The notes beneath the pieces were generated by a model. The model ran no database searches. It was not told the DNA's origin and was given only the letters and a program-made list of their open reading frames with translations. Positions 17,909 through 26,755 of a stretch of 64,000 bases of DNA are shown in pieces. How positions within the stretch are numbered: the stretch's first letter is position 1; each line of letters begins with the position of its first letter. Source of the stretch: Sphingobacteriales bacterium (GTDB lineage: Bacteria; Bacteroidota; Bacteroidia; Chitinophagales; Chitinophagaceae); contig SEFP01000005.1 in assembly GCA_004144185.1 (NCBI GenBank), positions 1 through 64,000 on the forward strand, read 5' to 3'. Both the position numbers and the translations under genes were made by a program.

Positions 17909-18839
17909 AATTAAAGACTCCCTTTTAGGTCTGGCTGTAGGCGATGCGCTCGGCGTACCGGTCGAGTTCCGGCACCGCGATGAACTCACCCGCAATCCGG
18001 TAACCGATCTGCGCGGCTATGGCAGCCACCACGTACCCGCCGGCACTTGGTCGGACGATGCCTCATTGACCTTTTGCCTAGCAGAGGTCCTTACCAACGG
18101 CTTTGATGTAAAGTCCATCGCCGAGAATTTCCGGAAATGGCTGTACGAAAATTACTGGACGCCGCACGGAAGCGTTTTTGATGTCGGGATTGCCACCCGC
18201 GAAGCCATTCACCGGTATGCGTCGGGAATGGCTCCGGAATTGGCCGGCGGCATGGACGAGTACGACAATGGCAACGGCTCGCTGATGCGCATCCTGCCGC
18301 TGGTCTTTTATATCCACGATAAGCCTATTGCCGAGCGCTTTGCGTTGACAAAAGCAGTTTCCAGCATCACACATTATCACATTCGGTCTGTCATCGGGTG
18401 TTTCTACTACCTGGAGTTTGCCCGCCAGTTGCTGGCCTCCAATGACGTTCGCACTATTTATCAAGATCTGCAAGCAACCGTTCCGGACGCCCTGCAATCG
18501 CTGGGTATCAACCCCGCTGAAATTGCGCAGTATGACCGATTGCTGAAAGGTGATATAGGCGCATTACCGGAATCAGAAATCCGAAGCAGCGGTTACGTGG
18601 TGCATACGCTGGAAGCCAGCATCTGGTGTCTGCTCACGACCAATAGCTACAAAGACGCTGTTTTGAAAGCGGTGAATCTGGGCGAGGATACCGACACGAC
18701 CGGTGCCGTAACCGGCGGACTGGCCGGGATGCTCTATGGCTTGCAAGGCATTCCGGAATCTTGGTGTGCTCAACTGGCCCGCAAAGCAGACATTGAAGAT
18801 CTGGCTGCACGACTAGCTGCACAGCTCGGATATTTCTAA
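17895..18839 (+). CDS. ADP-ribosylglycohydrolase family protein
   Basis: The 314-aa protein of the DraG/ARH fold removes ADP-ribose from proteins, nucleic acids or small molecules using two Mg ions. Visible motifs: GLAVGDALGVPVEF at the start, GTWSDDASLTFCLAE (first metal motif), DNGNGSLMRILPL in the middle, and NLGEDTDTTGAVTGGLAG (second metal motif, D-x-D-T). In the first motif the usual T/S-D-D-T/S reads S-D-D-A, a mild deviation. Its start overlaps the TrxR-like gene by 14 nt, so the two are translationally coupled and both fall under the Fur-type operator. Confidence 0.92.
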   Translation: MHTSKIKDSLLGLAVGDALGVPVEFRHRDELTRNPVTDLRGYGSHHVPAGTWSDDASLTFCLAEVLTNGFDVKSIAENFRKWLYENYWTPHGSVFDVGIATREAIHRYASGMAPELAGGMDEYDNGNGSLMRILPLVFYIHDKPIAERFALTKAVSSITHYHIRSVIGCFYYLEFARQLLASNDVRTIYQDLQATVPDALQSLGINPAEIAQYDRLLKGDIGALPESEIRSSGYVVHTLEASIWCLLTTNSYKDAVLKAVNLGEDTDTTGAVTGGLAGMLYGLQGIPESWCAQLARKADIEDLAARLAAQLGYF

Positions 18840-19028
18840 GGTTTGGTAAAGCCGGCTTCCGGAAAAGCTCGTTGACAGGTATCCCAGTTTTCGGGGACAA
18901 TAAATCAATGTGCCTGGAACAATGTATAGTACAAGGAATTTCCGGATCCGTCCAAGTCAGAGCCTTATGCTAAGGGAGAAGGTATATTTATAAGTCTGTT
19001 ACAACCCTTTTGGCAGACCTGCAATTAG

Positions 19029-19589
19029 ATGAATAAACTTTCTAAGGAACAACTTTGGAGCTACTTCATTTTAGTAGCGAGAGTTTTGCTGGCTTGGACA
19101 CTATTGCACTATGGGTGGGGTAAGTTAGTGGGAGACCAGTTTGGTGTTCATGAGGCAACCTTGAACAAAGCGCTCAAAGATGTGGATTTATTGAGTCTGT
19201 CGTGGTATTTGGCGGATCATGAGCCTTTTAAATCCTTTATTGGTAGTTCCCAGATCATCGCCGCTCTTTTAATCCTGTATAACCGTACCGTATTGGTGGG
19301 CGCGCTGATGGCGATTCCTATCTGGTTAACCATACTGATGTGGGATCTCACTTTTATGGGATGGTATACGCCCTTTACCATTCGACTGCCGTTCTATCTA
19401 CTGCTTACATTCTTAATTCTATGGCATCAAAAGGGCAAAGTAGTATTGGCTCTTGCCTTACTAACTCAAAAACGAGGCTCCAGGCGTAGCTATCCACTAT
19501 GGGCGTATATGCTGCTTCCGGTCCTGGCGATTTGCCTGGAGTTTGTAGGGGCACTACCCAGTGCTCTCCTACAACTGTTCCGGAAATAG
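19029..19589 (+). CDS. DoxX-like integral membrane protein
   Basis: The 186-aa protein has four predicted membrane helices (about 12-32, 68-110 in two passes, 117-135 and 155-175). The layout VARVLLAWTLLHYGWGKLVG followed by SSQIIAALLILYNRTVLVGAL is reminiscent of DoxX/DoxD-like proteins, but I cannot assign it firmly. Function unknown. Base composition is more AT-rich than the neighbours, and it carries TTCCGGAA only at its very end. It is monocistronic: 190 nt of non-coding sequence lie before it and about 107 nt after. Confidence 0.7.
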   Translation: MNKLSKEQLWSYFILVARVLLAWTLLHYGWGKLVGDQFGVHEATLNKALKDVDLLSLSWYLADHEPFKSFIGSSQIIAALLILYNRTVLVGALMAIPIWLTILMWDLTFMGWYTPFTIRLPFYLLLTFLILWHQKGKVVLALALLTQKRGSRRSYPLWAYMLLPVLAICLEFVGALPSALLQLFRK

Positions 19590-19683
19590 AGGTTGCCGCT
19601 GCATACCATAGCGCGTCCTCCAACGTGGCGCCGGACTGAGCGCAGACGCTGGATAGAAGGCCATCCTCCAATAAACGCAGGCT

Positions 19684-19691
19684 TACCTTTG
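19684..19691 (+). promoter_or_regulatory. -7 box of dusB, near-leaderless
   Basis: TACCTTTG matches TAnnTTTG and ends 5 nt before the dusB ATG at 19697. No convincing -33 element is visible. Confidence 0.5.
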
Positions 19692-19696
19692 CACTT

Positions 19697-20701
19697 ATGG
19701 TACAGATTGGTCCCGTGCAGCTGCCCGACTTCCCGTTGCTTCTTGCGCCGATGGAAGACGTAAGTGATCCGCCGTTTCGCGCGGTGTGTAAAGAATATGG
19801 GGCTGATCTGGTGTACACCGAATTTATCTCCACCGAAGGCCTGATCCGCGATGCAATCAAAAGCCGCAAAAAGCTGGACATCTTCCCGGCAGAGCGCCCG
19901 GTAGGCATTCAGATTTTTGGCGGCGATGAAGAAGCAATGGGCCTTTCGGCCGAGATCGTCGAAACCACCGGGCCGGATTTGCTCGATATCAATTTCGGTT
20001 GTCCGGTCAAAAAAGTGGTGTGCAAGGGCGCCGGCGCTGCGGTTCTCAAGGATCTGGATGCAATGGTGCGTTTGACTAAGGCAGTGGTGAGTCGTACGTC
20101 GCTGCCGGTAACAGTAAAAACCCGTCTTGGCTGGGATGAAGACTCCAAAAACGTAGAAGAAGTGGCGGAGCGGCTTCAGGATGTGGGCATTAAAGCGCTG
20201 GCGATTCATGGTCGTACCCGCGCACAGCTGTATAAAGGCGAGGCCGACTGGACGCTGATTGGTAAGATCAAAAACAACCCCAGAATCAAGATTCCGATCT
20301 TCGGCAATGGTGATATTGATTCTCCGGAAAAGGCGGTTGAATACCAGAACCGGTACGGCGTAGACGGCGTGATGATCGGTCGGGCCGCCATTGGCTACCC
20401 GTGGATTTTCCGGGAAATCAAGCATTACCGCGAGACTGGTCAGCATCTGGCACCGCCAACACTCGAAGAACGCATTGCCGCCTGTCGCAAACATCTGGAA
20501 GGCTCGGTGGCCTGGAAAGGTGAGAAGCTGGGCATACTCGAAATGCGCCGTCACTATGCCAACTACCTGCGTGGCATCCCGCACATGAAGGACTGGCGGA
20601 TGCAACTGGTGACGGCCGACTCTGCTGCCGGCATTTCCGGAATTTTTGAAGCGTTGCTGGACGCTCATGTCTCGGGAGCCCTGCTGCGGGCAGACGTTTA
20701 A
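19697..20701 (+). CDS. dusB: tRNA-dihydrouridine synthase (DusB-like)
   Basis: The 334-aa FMN enzyme reduces uridine to dihydrouridine in the D-loop of tRNAs. It begins with LLLAPMEDVSDPPFRAVCKEYG. The active-site Cys is in INFGCPVKKVVCKGAGAAVL (the second Cys is the general acid), then IHGRTRAQLYKGEADW, IFGNGDI for FMN phosphate binding and GVMIGRAAIGYPWIF. The C-terminal helical tRNA-binding domain is present. Length is normal for Bacteroidota DusB. It is monocistronic. Confidence 0.93.
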   Translation: MVQIGPVQLPDFPLLLAPMEDVSDPPFRAVCKEYGADLVYTEFISTEGLIRDAIKSRKKLDIFPAERPVGIQIFGGDEEAMGLSAEIVETTGPDLLDINFGCPVKKVVCKGAGAAVLKDLDAMVRLTKAVVSRTSLPVTVKTRLGWDEDSKNVEEVAERLQDVGIKALAIHGRTRAQLYKGEADWTLIGKIKNNPRIKIPIFGNGDIDSPEKAVEYQNRYGVDGVMIGRAAIGYPWIFREIKHYRETGQHLAPPTLEERIAACRKHLEGSVAWKGEKLGILEMRRHYANYLRGIPHMKDWRMQLVTADSAAGISGIFEALLDAHVSGALLRADV

Positions 20702-20891
20702 TTGCTTTCTGGCGGTAGACCAAAACAGGACTTTCCGAAAACGATTCTACAATAGGTTCGCTGCCTGAGACGCAACCGACTGATTGTGAAGAGCCGGAGA
20801 ACCGGTAGCGTTCCAATAATGCCTATATTTTAAGAAACTGGATGTTCCGAAATCCGTACTTTTAAGCATCCCGACTGCTTATCTACTTCCT

Positions 20892-22070
20892 ATGACCAAA
20901 TACCTGTTTGCAGCCCTGTTGGCGCTGCCGCTGGCGTCTTCTGCGCAAGACAATCTCATTAAAACCATTGAAGCCAACAAAACGGCTGATACCGGACGTA
21001 AATGGCGCTTCACCCCGGTGATTGACCTCGGCCATACGTCGGTCAAAAACCAGGGCTCTTCCGGAACCTGCTGGAGCTACAGCGGCAACTCGTTTGTCGA
21101 AAGCGAAATGATTAAAGCCGGACGGACACCGGTAGAAATCTCCCAGATTTACACGGCCCGTAAAGTGTATGAAGACAAGGCTGACCGCTACGTGCGGATG
21201 CATGGAGAACTGCCCTGGGGCGATGGTGCCGAAGCACACGATGTGATCAATATGTTCCGGAAATACGGTGCCGTGCCTCAGACGGTTTATACCGGCCTCA
21301 ACTACGGGACCAAGAAAAACCAGTTTGGCGAGATGCAGGCGATGCTGAAAGGCATGCTCGACGGCGTGGTCAAAGCGCCCAACGGCAAGCTGACGCCTGT
21401 TTGGAAGAAAGCCTTCGTCAATGTAATAGATACCTATCTGGGACCGGATCCAAAGCAATTTACCTGGAACGGAAAATCCTATACGCCGCAGAGCTTTGCG
21501 AAAGACGTGATCGGAATCGATCCGAACAATTATGTAGAAGTGTCGTCGTTCAACGATGCCCCGTATTACACCATGATGGATTTTGTGGTGCCGGATAACT
21601 GGAGCAACGACAAGGTGTATAATGTAAAGGTGAATGACCTCACTGCCATTATCGACAACGCACTGGAAAAAGGATACTCCGTAGTCTGGGCTACCGATGT
21701 GAGCGAGAAGTACTTCTCCTGGAAAAACGGCGTAGCGTTTGTTCCGGAAAAAGACTGGGAAGATATGGACGAAGCCGAGCAGAAAGCCATGTTCAACGGT
21801 CCGCAGAAAGAACGCGTAATTACGCCTGAGCTGCGCCAGATGGCATTTGAAAACTACGGTACTACCGACGACCACGGCATGCACATCGTAGGGATTTCCA
21901 AAGACCAGAACGGGGTGGAGTACTACAAGGTGAAAAATTCCTGGGGCGATAAAAACGACAACAAAGGGTTTATCTACGTGTCGAAGCCGTATGTACAATA
22001 CAAAACCACGGCGTTGCTGCTGAACAAAGACGGCATTCCAAAAGACATGCGTCGCACCATGGGCATCTAA
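20892..22070 (+). CDS. C1 family (papain-like) cysteine peptidase, exported
   Basis: The 392-aa protein has a signal peptide (MTKYLFAALLALPLASSAQ). It belongs to the C1B aminopeptidase C/bleomycin hydrolase-like peptidases: catalytic Cys in KNQGSSGTCWSYSGNSFVE, His in DDHGMHIVGI, and Asn in VKNSWGDKNDNKGF. At 392 aa it is shorter than cytosolic PepC (about 450). The secretion signal indicates a periplasmic or outer-membrane-facing role in peptide degradation, common in Bacteroidota. It stands alone, with 190 nt of spacer upstream and 23 nt before the phosphodiesterase gene. Confidence 0.92.
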   Translation: MTKYLFAALLALPLASSAQDNLIKTIEANKTADTGRKWRFTPVIDLGHTSVKNQGSSGTCWSYSGNSFVESEMIKAGRTPVEISQIYTARKVYEDKADRYVRMHGELPWGDGAEAHDVINMFRKYGAVPQTVYTGLNYGTKKNQFGEMQAMLKGMLDGVVKAPNGKLTPVWKKAFVNVIDTYLGPDPKQFTWNGKSYTPQSFAKDVIGIDPNNYVEVSSFNDAPYYTMMDFVVPDNWSNDKVYNVKVNDLTAIIDNALEKGYSVVWATDVSEKYFSWKNGVAFVPEKDWEDMDEAEQKAMFNGPQKERVITPELRQMAFENYGTTDDHGMHIVGISKDQNGVEYYKVKNSWGDKNDNKGFIYVSKPYVQYKTTALLLNKDGIPKDMRRTMGI

Positions 22071-22093
22071 GCCAGATGGTTTAAAACGCTTTT

Positions 22094-22603
22094 ATGAAAG
22101 TTATTGGATTACTGTCTGATACGCACGGATGGCTCGACACACAGGTGTCGGGCCATTTTGCTGCCTGCGATGAGATCTGGCATGCCGGCGATTTTGGAAC
22201 CACAGAAGTTGTCACGCAACTCCGTGCCTTGGGCAAGCCTGTTCGGGGTGTCTGGGGCAATGTCGATGGCGGCACCCTGCGGTATGAATTTCCAGAAGAA
22301 GCGTTATTCACTATTGAAGGCGTACGGGTCGCTATGAAACACATTGGTGGCTATCCGGGCCGGTATGCACCGGGCGTCAAGGTCTGGCTGCAACAGCAAC
22401 AGCCTAAACTGTTTATTTCCGGACACTCACATATTCTCAAAGCCCAGTACGATGGCGCCCTTCAATGCCTGCACCTAAACCCCGGAGCGGCGGGTCGGCA
22501 TGGCTGGCATCAGATGCGGACGGCAATGCGGTTTGTCATTGACGGCGATACGATCCGGGAGCTGGAAGTCATTGAGTTAGGAAAGCGAAGTGCACTGCCC
22601 TGA
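22094..22603 (+). CDS. Metallophosphoesterase, YfcE/MJ0936 family
   Basis: The 169-aa phosphodiesterase shows all calcineurin-like metal motifs in order: LLSDTHG (D-x-H), HAGDFG (GD), WGNVDGG (GNxD), KHIGGYPG and ISGHSH (GHxH). The family hydrolyses phosphodiesters with Mn or Ni; the natural substrate is unknown. It starts 23 nt after the C1 peptidase gene and may be co-transcribed. No signal peptide, so it is cytoplasmic. Confidence 0.93.
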   Translation: MKVIGLLSDTHGWLDTQVSGHFAACDEIWHAGDFGTTEVVTQLRALGKPVRGVWGNVDGGTLRYEFPEEALFTIEGVRVAMKHIGGYPGRYAPGVKVWLQQQQPKLFISGHSHILKAQYDGALQCLHLNPGAAGRHGWHQMRTAMRFVIDGDTIRELEVIELGKRSALP

Positions 22604-22610
22604 GGGATAG

Positions 22611-22640
22611 TTGTTTGCTAATAATATCCTATTATCTTTG
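22611..22640 (+). promoter_or_regulatory. Promoter of the LamG/T9SS gene
   Basis: -33 TTG (22611-22613), 19-nt spacer, -7 TATCTTTG (22633-22640); the leader to the ATG at 22674 is about 33 nt. This is a textbook Bacteroidota promoter and supports the 22674 start. Confidence 0.7.
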
Positions 22641-22673
22641 AACGGCTTTAACTTTCTGAGCCTTAAATCTTTT

Positions 22674-23741
22674 ATGAAGAGACTATTATTCGCTTTAATT
22701 TGTGTTCCCTTTATCAACGTATCGGCACAAACGACTTACCCTAGTGGCGTTACGGGTTGTATCGCTCGCTATGACTTTTCAACCACTGGCAGTGGCAGTA
22801 CGCAACTAAAGGACACTAGTGGCAATATGCATGTTGGAACCACTTACAACACCGTTCCTACTATGGGCTGGCGGGGGCGGGCCAATACGGCACTGGGTTT
22901 CGACGGGTCTTCGAGCTATGTTCAAATTGCGCATTCACCATTGCTGAATCCTCAGAACATCACCATGCTCGGGTTGGTACGTTTCGATAATTTTTATAGT
23001 GGTTCTTGTCAGGCGAATGCTATTGTATCAAAAGGACAACCTTTCAGACGGTCGGGTACGTATGGCTTGTATGCTACCGATCAGGTATATGATAACAATT
23101 GTTCCAATTTTGATCCATATCATCAGGTGATCAGTGGTGATCTGGGGACTGTTTCGGTGCCTCAATACAGTATGCCTAATACTGTGATAAAGCCAAACAC
23201 GTGGTACTTCGTGGCAATGGTCTACAATGGTACTACTATTGATTTTTATCAGGAATTGATGGACAGTACGACTGGCCTTCCAACGACTATCATACCTTCT
23301 CAACAGGTCTACACAAATGGCTCAATGACTTCCAATACAGAAAATTTACTTCTTGGGAAACACGCCAATCCCTCTGGTCCATATTGGTTTAATGGTGCAA
23401 TGGATGAGGTAGCCATTTTCAATCGTGGACTCACGAATGCAGAAATCTTGAGCATCTACAAATACTTGTGGAACAGCACACCATTAGTGGTTTCGAATAC
23501 TGTTATTTCGGAAAATAAAGTGCAGGCCCGCACCGAGAATGGACGTCTGTTTCTGGAAAGCAAAGATGGAAAAGGAATCGGTTCTGTAGTGGTATACAAT
23601 ATCGCAGGCCAAAAACTTATGACAGGTGATTATTCCAACACTCAGGAAGTACTGGATATAAGCACGTACCCACGTGAAATTCTGTTTGTAAAGGTGATTC
23701 GCAACGGGGTGGTAACAACCTTAAAGGTGAGTGGTTTATAG
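22674..23741 (+). CDS. LamG-domain secreted protein with T9SS-like C-terminus
   Basis: I chose the ATG at 22674: the signal peptide MKRLLFALICVPFINVSAQ starts there and a promoter lies just upstream. The 355-aa product has a concanavalin-like LamG domain (residues about 25-230; ALGFDGSSSYVQIAHSPLLN, AMDEVAIFNRGLTNAEI), which often binds glycans. The C-terminal 70 residues (GRLFLESKDGKG...VVYNIAGQKLM...VRNGVVTTLKV-like pattern) look like a T9SS sorting domain. The gene is visibly more AT-rich than its neighbours and has no TCCGGA site in more than 1 kb, both unusual here and suggestive of recent acquisition. A strong terminator follows. Confidence 0.85.
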   Translation: MKRLLFALICVPFINVSAQTTYPSGVTGCIARYDFSTTGSGSTQLKDTSGNMHVGTTYNTVPTMGWRGRANTALGFDGSSSYVQIAHSPLLNPQNITMLGLVRFDNFYSGSCQANAIVSKGQPFRRSGTYGLYATDQVYDNNCSNFDPYHQVISGDLGTVSVPQYSMPNTVIKPNTWYFVAMVYNGTTIDFYQELMDSTTGLPTTIIPSQQVYTNGSMTSNTENLLLGKHANPSGPYWFNGAMDEVAIFNRGLTNAEILSIYKYLWNSTPLVVSNTVISENKVQARTENGRLFLESKDGKGIGSVVVYNIAGQKLMTGDYSNTQEVLDISTYPREILFVKVIRNGVVTTLKVSGL

Positions 23742-23755
23742 ACCATTCCATAATT

Positions 23756-23799
23756 AAAACAGAGAGCCCCACTTCCTAAGAAGTGGGGCTCTCTGTTTT
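23756..23799. terminator. Bidirectional terminator
   Basis: A perfect 20-bp stem (AAAACAGAGAGCCCCACTTC with its complement) and a 4-nt loop, CTAA, between convergent LamG and methyltransferase genes. Confidence 0.93.
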
Positions 23800-23836
23800 A
23801 ATGGCTATCTACTTTGTGTCAATTAAGGCAGCACTC

Positions 23837-24505
23837 CTACTTGGTGATAATGGCGGTTCCACCTGTATCTGCAATAGGGACAAAACCAATTTTGTGTTCT
23901 GCGCAGAATTCTTCAACCGCTTTTTTAGAGCCTGAGTATTGAATGTTATTGTAGTCGTGAACAAAGATGTATCCACCTGGTTGCAAAAGCGGATAAAAGA
24001 ATTTGAGACCTTCATATATCGGTTGGTACAAATCTGCGTCTAGGCTTACAAAGCAAAAGGGTTCATTAATTCCTTGAGCTGTTTCCGGGAAAAAACCTTT
24101 CCGGAAAACGCAGCTTTCCGGACGTATCATTTTACTCTGTACGAGTTCCACACCTGTATCCGTAAAATCCTGTGTACCGTCCGAAAATCCTTTCGCCTGT
24201 TCAACCGCGATATCTTTTGCATCAAAGCCTTCAAATGTATCAAACAAATAAAATTTCTTATCCGGCATCAAAGCATGCACCCGTTTGGCGAAATCTCCTT
24301 TGTAAACACCCACTTCGGCAAGTGCACCCGTCAACTTCTTGCTTATAATAGCTTCAGCGCACAGTTGTAATGTAGAGTACCGGATATAATCGGTATTAGG
24401 ACCAATCCGGAATTGAAAGGGGGCACCTAATGACTTTATGAGATAAAAATCTTTCTTTTGAAGACTGTGCGCCGTTTTGTAAAATAATTGCTGTAGAAGT
24501 GACAT
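23837..24505 (-). CDS. TylF/MycF-type O-methyltransferase
   Basis: The frame is open to 25117, but the upstream part is antisense to pruA and reads like noise. I place the start at the ATG at 24505, giving 222 aa. The SAM-binding motif is GALAEVGVYKGDFAKRV; LFDTFEGFD and FVSLDADLYQPIYEGLKFFYPLLQPGGYIFVHDY are the signature of macrocin O-methyltransferase (TylF) proteins, which are Mg-dependent sugar methyltransferases. Here it may methylate a surface glycan sugar. It has a single TTCCGGAA and AT-richer composition, like the adjacent LamG gene. Confidence 0.85.
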   Translation of the reverse strand: MSLLQQLFYKTAHSLQKKDFYLIKSLGAPFQFRIGPNTDYIRYSTLQLCAEAIISKKLTGALAEVGVYKGDFAKRVHALMPDKKFYLFDTFEGFDAKDIAVEQAKGFSDGTQDFTDTGVELVQSKMIRPESCVFRKGFFPETAQGINEPFCFVSLDADLYQPIYEGLKFFYPLLQPGGYIFVHDYNNIQYSGSKKAVEEFCAEHKIGFVPIADTGGTAIITK

Positions 24506-24618
24506 AACAGGTTTTAGCGCCAAAGATAAGCGGCTGCTTTTTGTTCCTGCAAGTTGTTGAAAATCCAATACGTATCCTAAAACTATCCCGAAAGCGTTAG
24601 CCAGAACGCAGTCCTGTG

Positions 24619-24626
24619 TACCTTCG
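24619..24626 (+). promoter_or_regulatory. -7-like box of pruA
   Basis: TACCTTCG (one mismatch to TAnnTTTG) ends 8 nt before the ATG at 24635. No -33 match is evident. Confidence 0.4.
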
Positions 24627-24634
24627 CGGTTCCT

Positions 24635-26272
24635 ATGCACAACGCGTATTTCACCTTCGCCGAACCCAAAAACGAACCCGTTCTTTCCTACGCTCCCGGC
24701 TCGCCGGAAGCCAAGGCCCTTCAGGCGGCTCTTAAAGACCTGAAAAGCCAGCAGCGCGATATCCCGGCCTGGATTGGTGGTCAGGAAGTCCGCAGCGGTC
24801 AGAAGGTGGAAATCCGTCCGCCACACGAAACGGCCCACCTGCTCGGTCATTTTCATCAAAGTGATGCGCAACAGGTGAAAGACGCTATTGAAGCGGCCCT
24901 CAGTGCCCGTAAAGCCTGGAGTGAAATGCCCTGGGAGCACCGCGCCGGCATCTTCCTCAAAGCCGCCGAGTTGCTGGCTACCACGTATCGCTGGAGAATG
25001 AACGCCGCCACGATGCTGGGCCAAAGCAAAAACGCCTACCAGGCCGAAATCGATTCGGCCTGTGAACTGATCGACTTCCTGCGCTTCAACATACACTTCC
25101 TGACGCAGATTTATCACGGGCAGCCCGTGTCTTCACCCGGCGTACACAACCGGATGGAGTACCGCCCGCTCGAAGGCTTTATCCTGGCTGTTACGCCGTT
25201 TAACTTCACTGCCATCGGAGGCAACCTCCCTACGGCCCCGGCCATGTGCGGCAACGTTGTAGTATGGAAGCCTGCCAATACCCAGATTTACAGTGCTTCG
25301 GTCTTTATGGAAATTCTCATCGAAGCCGGCCTGCCGAAAGGTGTCATCAACCTGATTTATCCTCCGGGACCGATGGTTGGTGAAATCTGCTATCAGCATC
25401 CGTCCTTTGCAGGGGTCCACTTTACCGGCTCTACCGGCGTGTTCAACAGCATGTGGAAAAACATCGGTGAGAATGTACCCAATTTGAAAACCTACCCGCG
25501 TATTGTAGGCGAAACGGGCGGAAAAGATTTTGTATTTGTACATCCCGACAGCCCGGTTGATGCGGTTGTTGCAGCATTGGCGCGGGGCTCGTTTGAATAT
25601 CAGGGCCAGAAATGCTCTGCCGCTTCACGGGCCTACCTGCCATCCAACCTGGCCGAAGCCATCAAGGAAAAACTGATCGCTGAAGTCAAGACTATGAAGA
25701 TGGGACCGGTAGACGATTTTCGGAATTTCATCAATGCGGTAATCGACGAGAAATCATTCAAAAATATTCAGAAGTACATCGCCGGTGTGAACGGCAGCGC
25801 CGATGCTGAAATCATCTGCGGCGGTGGCACCGACGATTCGAAAGGCTGGTTTGTAGAACCCACTATCATCGAAGCCAAGCGTCCCGACTACGTGACGATG
25901 TGCGAAGAAATCTTCGGGCCGGTCCTGACGATCTACGTGTACGACGAAGCCCAGTGGGAAGAAACGCTCAACATTGTGGATCAAACCTCGCCATATGCGC
26001 TCACCGGAGCGATCTTCTCCAACGACCGTTATGCTATTGAAACGATGACCCGGAAGCTGGTCAATGCAGCCGGTAACTTTTACATCAATGACAAGCCGAC
26101 CGGTGCCGTCGTAGGTCAGCAGCCGTTTGGTGGTGCCCGTGCTTCCGGAACCAACGATAAGGCCGGCTCCGCGCTCAACCTGTACCGCTGGCTGTCTGCC
26201 CGTACCATCAAAGAAACCTTGGTTCCGGCTACTGATTACCGGTATCCATTCCACGGCGAAGGCGCGATCTAA
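24635..26272 (+). CDS. pruA: L-glutamate gamma-semialdehyde dehydrogenase
   Basis: The 545-aa enzyme is the standalone P5C dehydrogenase type that oxidises glutamate semialdehyde to glutamate with NAD in proline breakdown. It shows AVTPFNFTAIGGNLPTAPAMCGN with VWKPA (cofactor site), FTGSTGVF, the catalytic Glu in VGETGGKDFVFVH, and the catalytic Cys in EYQGQKCSAASRAY. EEIFGPVLTIYVY and INDKPTGAVVGQQPFGGARASGTNDKAG close the active site. Length is as expected for Bacteroidota PruA, where PutA is split. No proline dehydrogenase gene is nearby. A terminator follows. Confidence 0.95.
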   Translation: MHNAYFTFAEPKNEPVLSYAPGSPEAKALQAALKDLKSQQRDIPAWIGGQEVRSGQKVEIRPPHETAHLLGHFHQSDAQQVKDAIEAALSARKAWSEMPWEHRAGIFLKAAELLATTYRWRMNAATMLGQSKNAYQAEIDSACELIDFLRFNIHFLTQIYHGQPVSSPGVHNRMEYRPLEGFILAVTPFNFTAIGGNLPTAPAMCGNVVVWKPANTQIYSASVFMEILIEAGLPKGVINLIYPPGPMVGEICYQHPSFAGVHFTGSTGVFNSMWKNIGENVPNLKTYPRIVGETGGKDFVFVHPDSPVDAVVAALARGSFEYQGQKCSAASRAYLPSNLAEAIKEKLIAEVKTMKMGPVDDFRNFINAVIDEKSFKNIQKYIAGVNGSADAEIICGGGTDDSKGWFVEPTIIEAKRPDYVTMCEEIFGPVLTIYVYDEAQWEETLNIVDQTSPYALTGAIFSNDRYAIETMTRKLVNAAGNFYINDKPTGAVVGQQPFGGARASGTNDKAGSALNLYRWLSARTIKETLVPATDYRYPFHGEGAI

Positions 26273-26300
26273 GAACGAACGATAATACACTGCCGGAAGC

Positions 26301-26346
26301 AAGCCGGTTTGGTGACCTTAAACTCGCCAGACCGGCTTGTCGTTTT
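26301..26346 (+). terminator. pruA terminator
   Basis: Stem AAGCCGGTTTGG / CCAGACCGGCTT (one G-T pair) with a 14-nt loop, followed by a T-rich stretch. The spacer beyond, to 26867, holds repeats and no gene. Confidence 0.75.
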
Positions 26347-26501
26347 CAAGCTAAAAGAGTGGGTTTTCCGAAACAAGATCGGTCAGCCAGACAAGTGCTG
26401 TAGCGTTCTTCTGAAAAGAAAACCGCTGGTCGTTTCGGATGAAGTACCAAACACTGGTCATTCTTACAAGGGTACCTTCCTACAAGCGTACTTTTCACGG
26501 C

Positions 26502-26593
26502 GCCTTCCGACCGCAAGGGAGGAATCTCGCAGCAGAATATGTAAGAATGGTGCACCACAATCCTGAGATCGCTCCCTAACAGTCGAGATGACC
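26502..26593. repeat. Interspersed inverted repeat, family A (degenerate copy)
   Basis: Left arm with CCGACCGCAAGGGAGGAATC and right arm with GAGATCGCTCCCTAACAGTC, in inverted orientation about 35 bp apart. It is the same unit as at 26629, 48097 and 48243. Confidence 0.7.
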
Positions 26594-26628
26594 GGGTAGA
26601 GCAAGGTTCCGGAGCGGACATTTTATGG

Positions 26629-26755
26629 GTCATTCCGACCGCAAGGGAGGAATCTCACAGCAACTAGCCCTAGTTATTATAATATACTCTTCCGGCTGGT
26701 GTGAGATATTTGTATCCTGCCATTGTGAGATCTCTCCCTAACGGTCGAGATGACC
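26629..26755. repeat. Interspersed inverted repeat, family A
   Basis: Left arm GTCATTCCGACCGCAAGGGA continuing GGAATCTCACA; right arm GTGAGATCTCTCCCTAACGG continuing TCGAGATGACC. The arms are about 75% complementary, around a 65-bp AT-rich core. A further degenerate half (GTAGGAGTCTCACGG) lies near 26815-26831. The unit lies in the spacer between pruA and rsmG and has no coding capacity. Confidence 0.8.

Noticed and set aside
19490-20668. Minus-strand open frame of 392 codons
   Set aside because: It is antisense to dusB, a certain gene; the predicted product shows no family features.
20883-21998. Minus-strand open frame of 371 codons
   Set aside because: It is antisense to the C1 peptidase with intact catalytic motifs.
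24506-25117. N-terminal extension of the TylF methyltransferase frame
   Set aside because: It runs antisense into pruA, and the methyltransferase family length is reached from the ATG at 24505.
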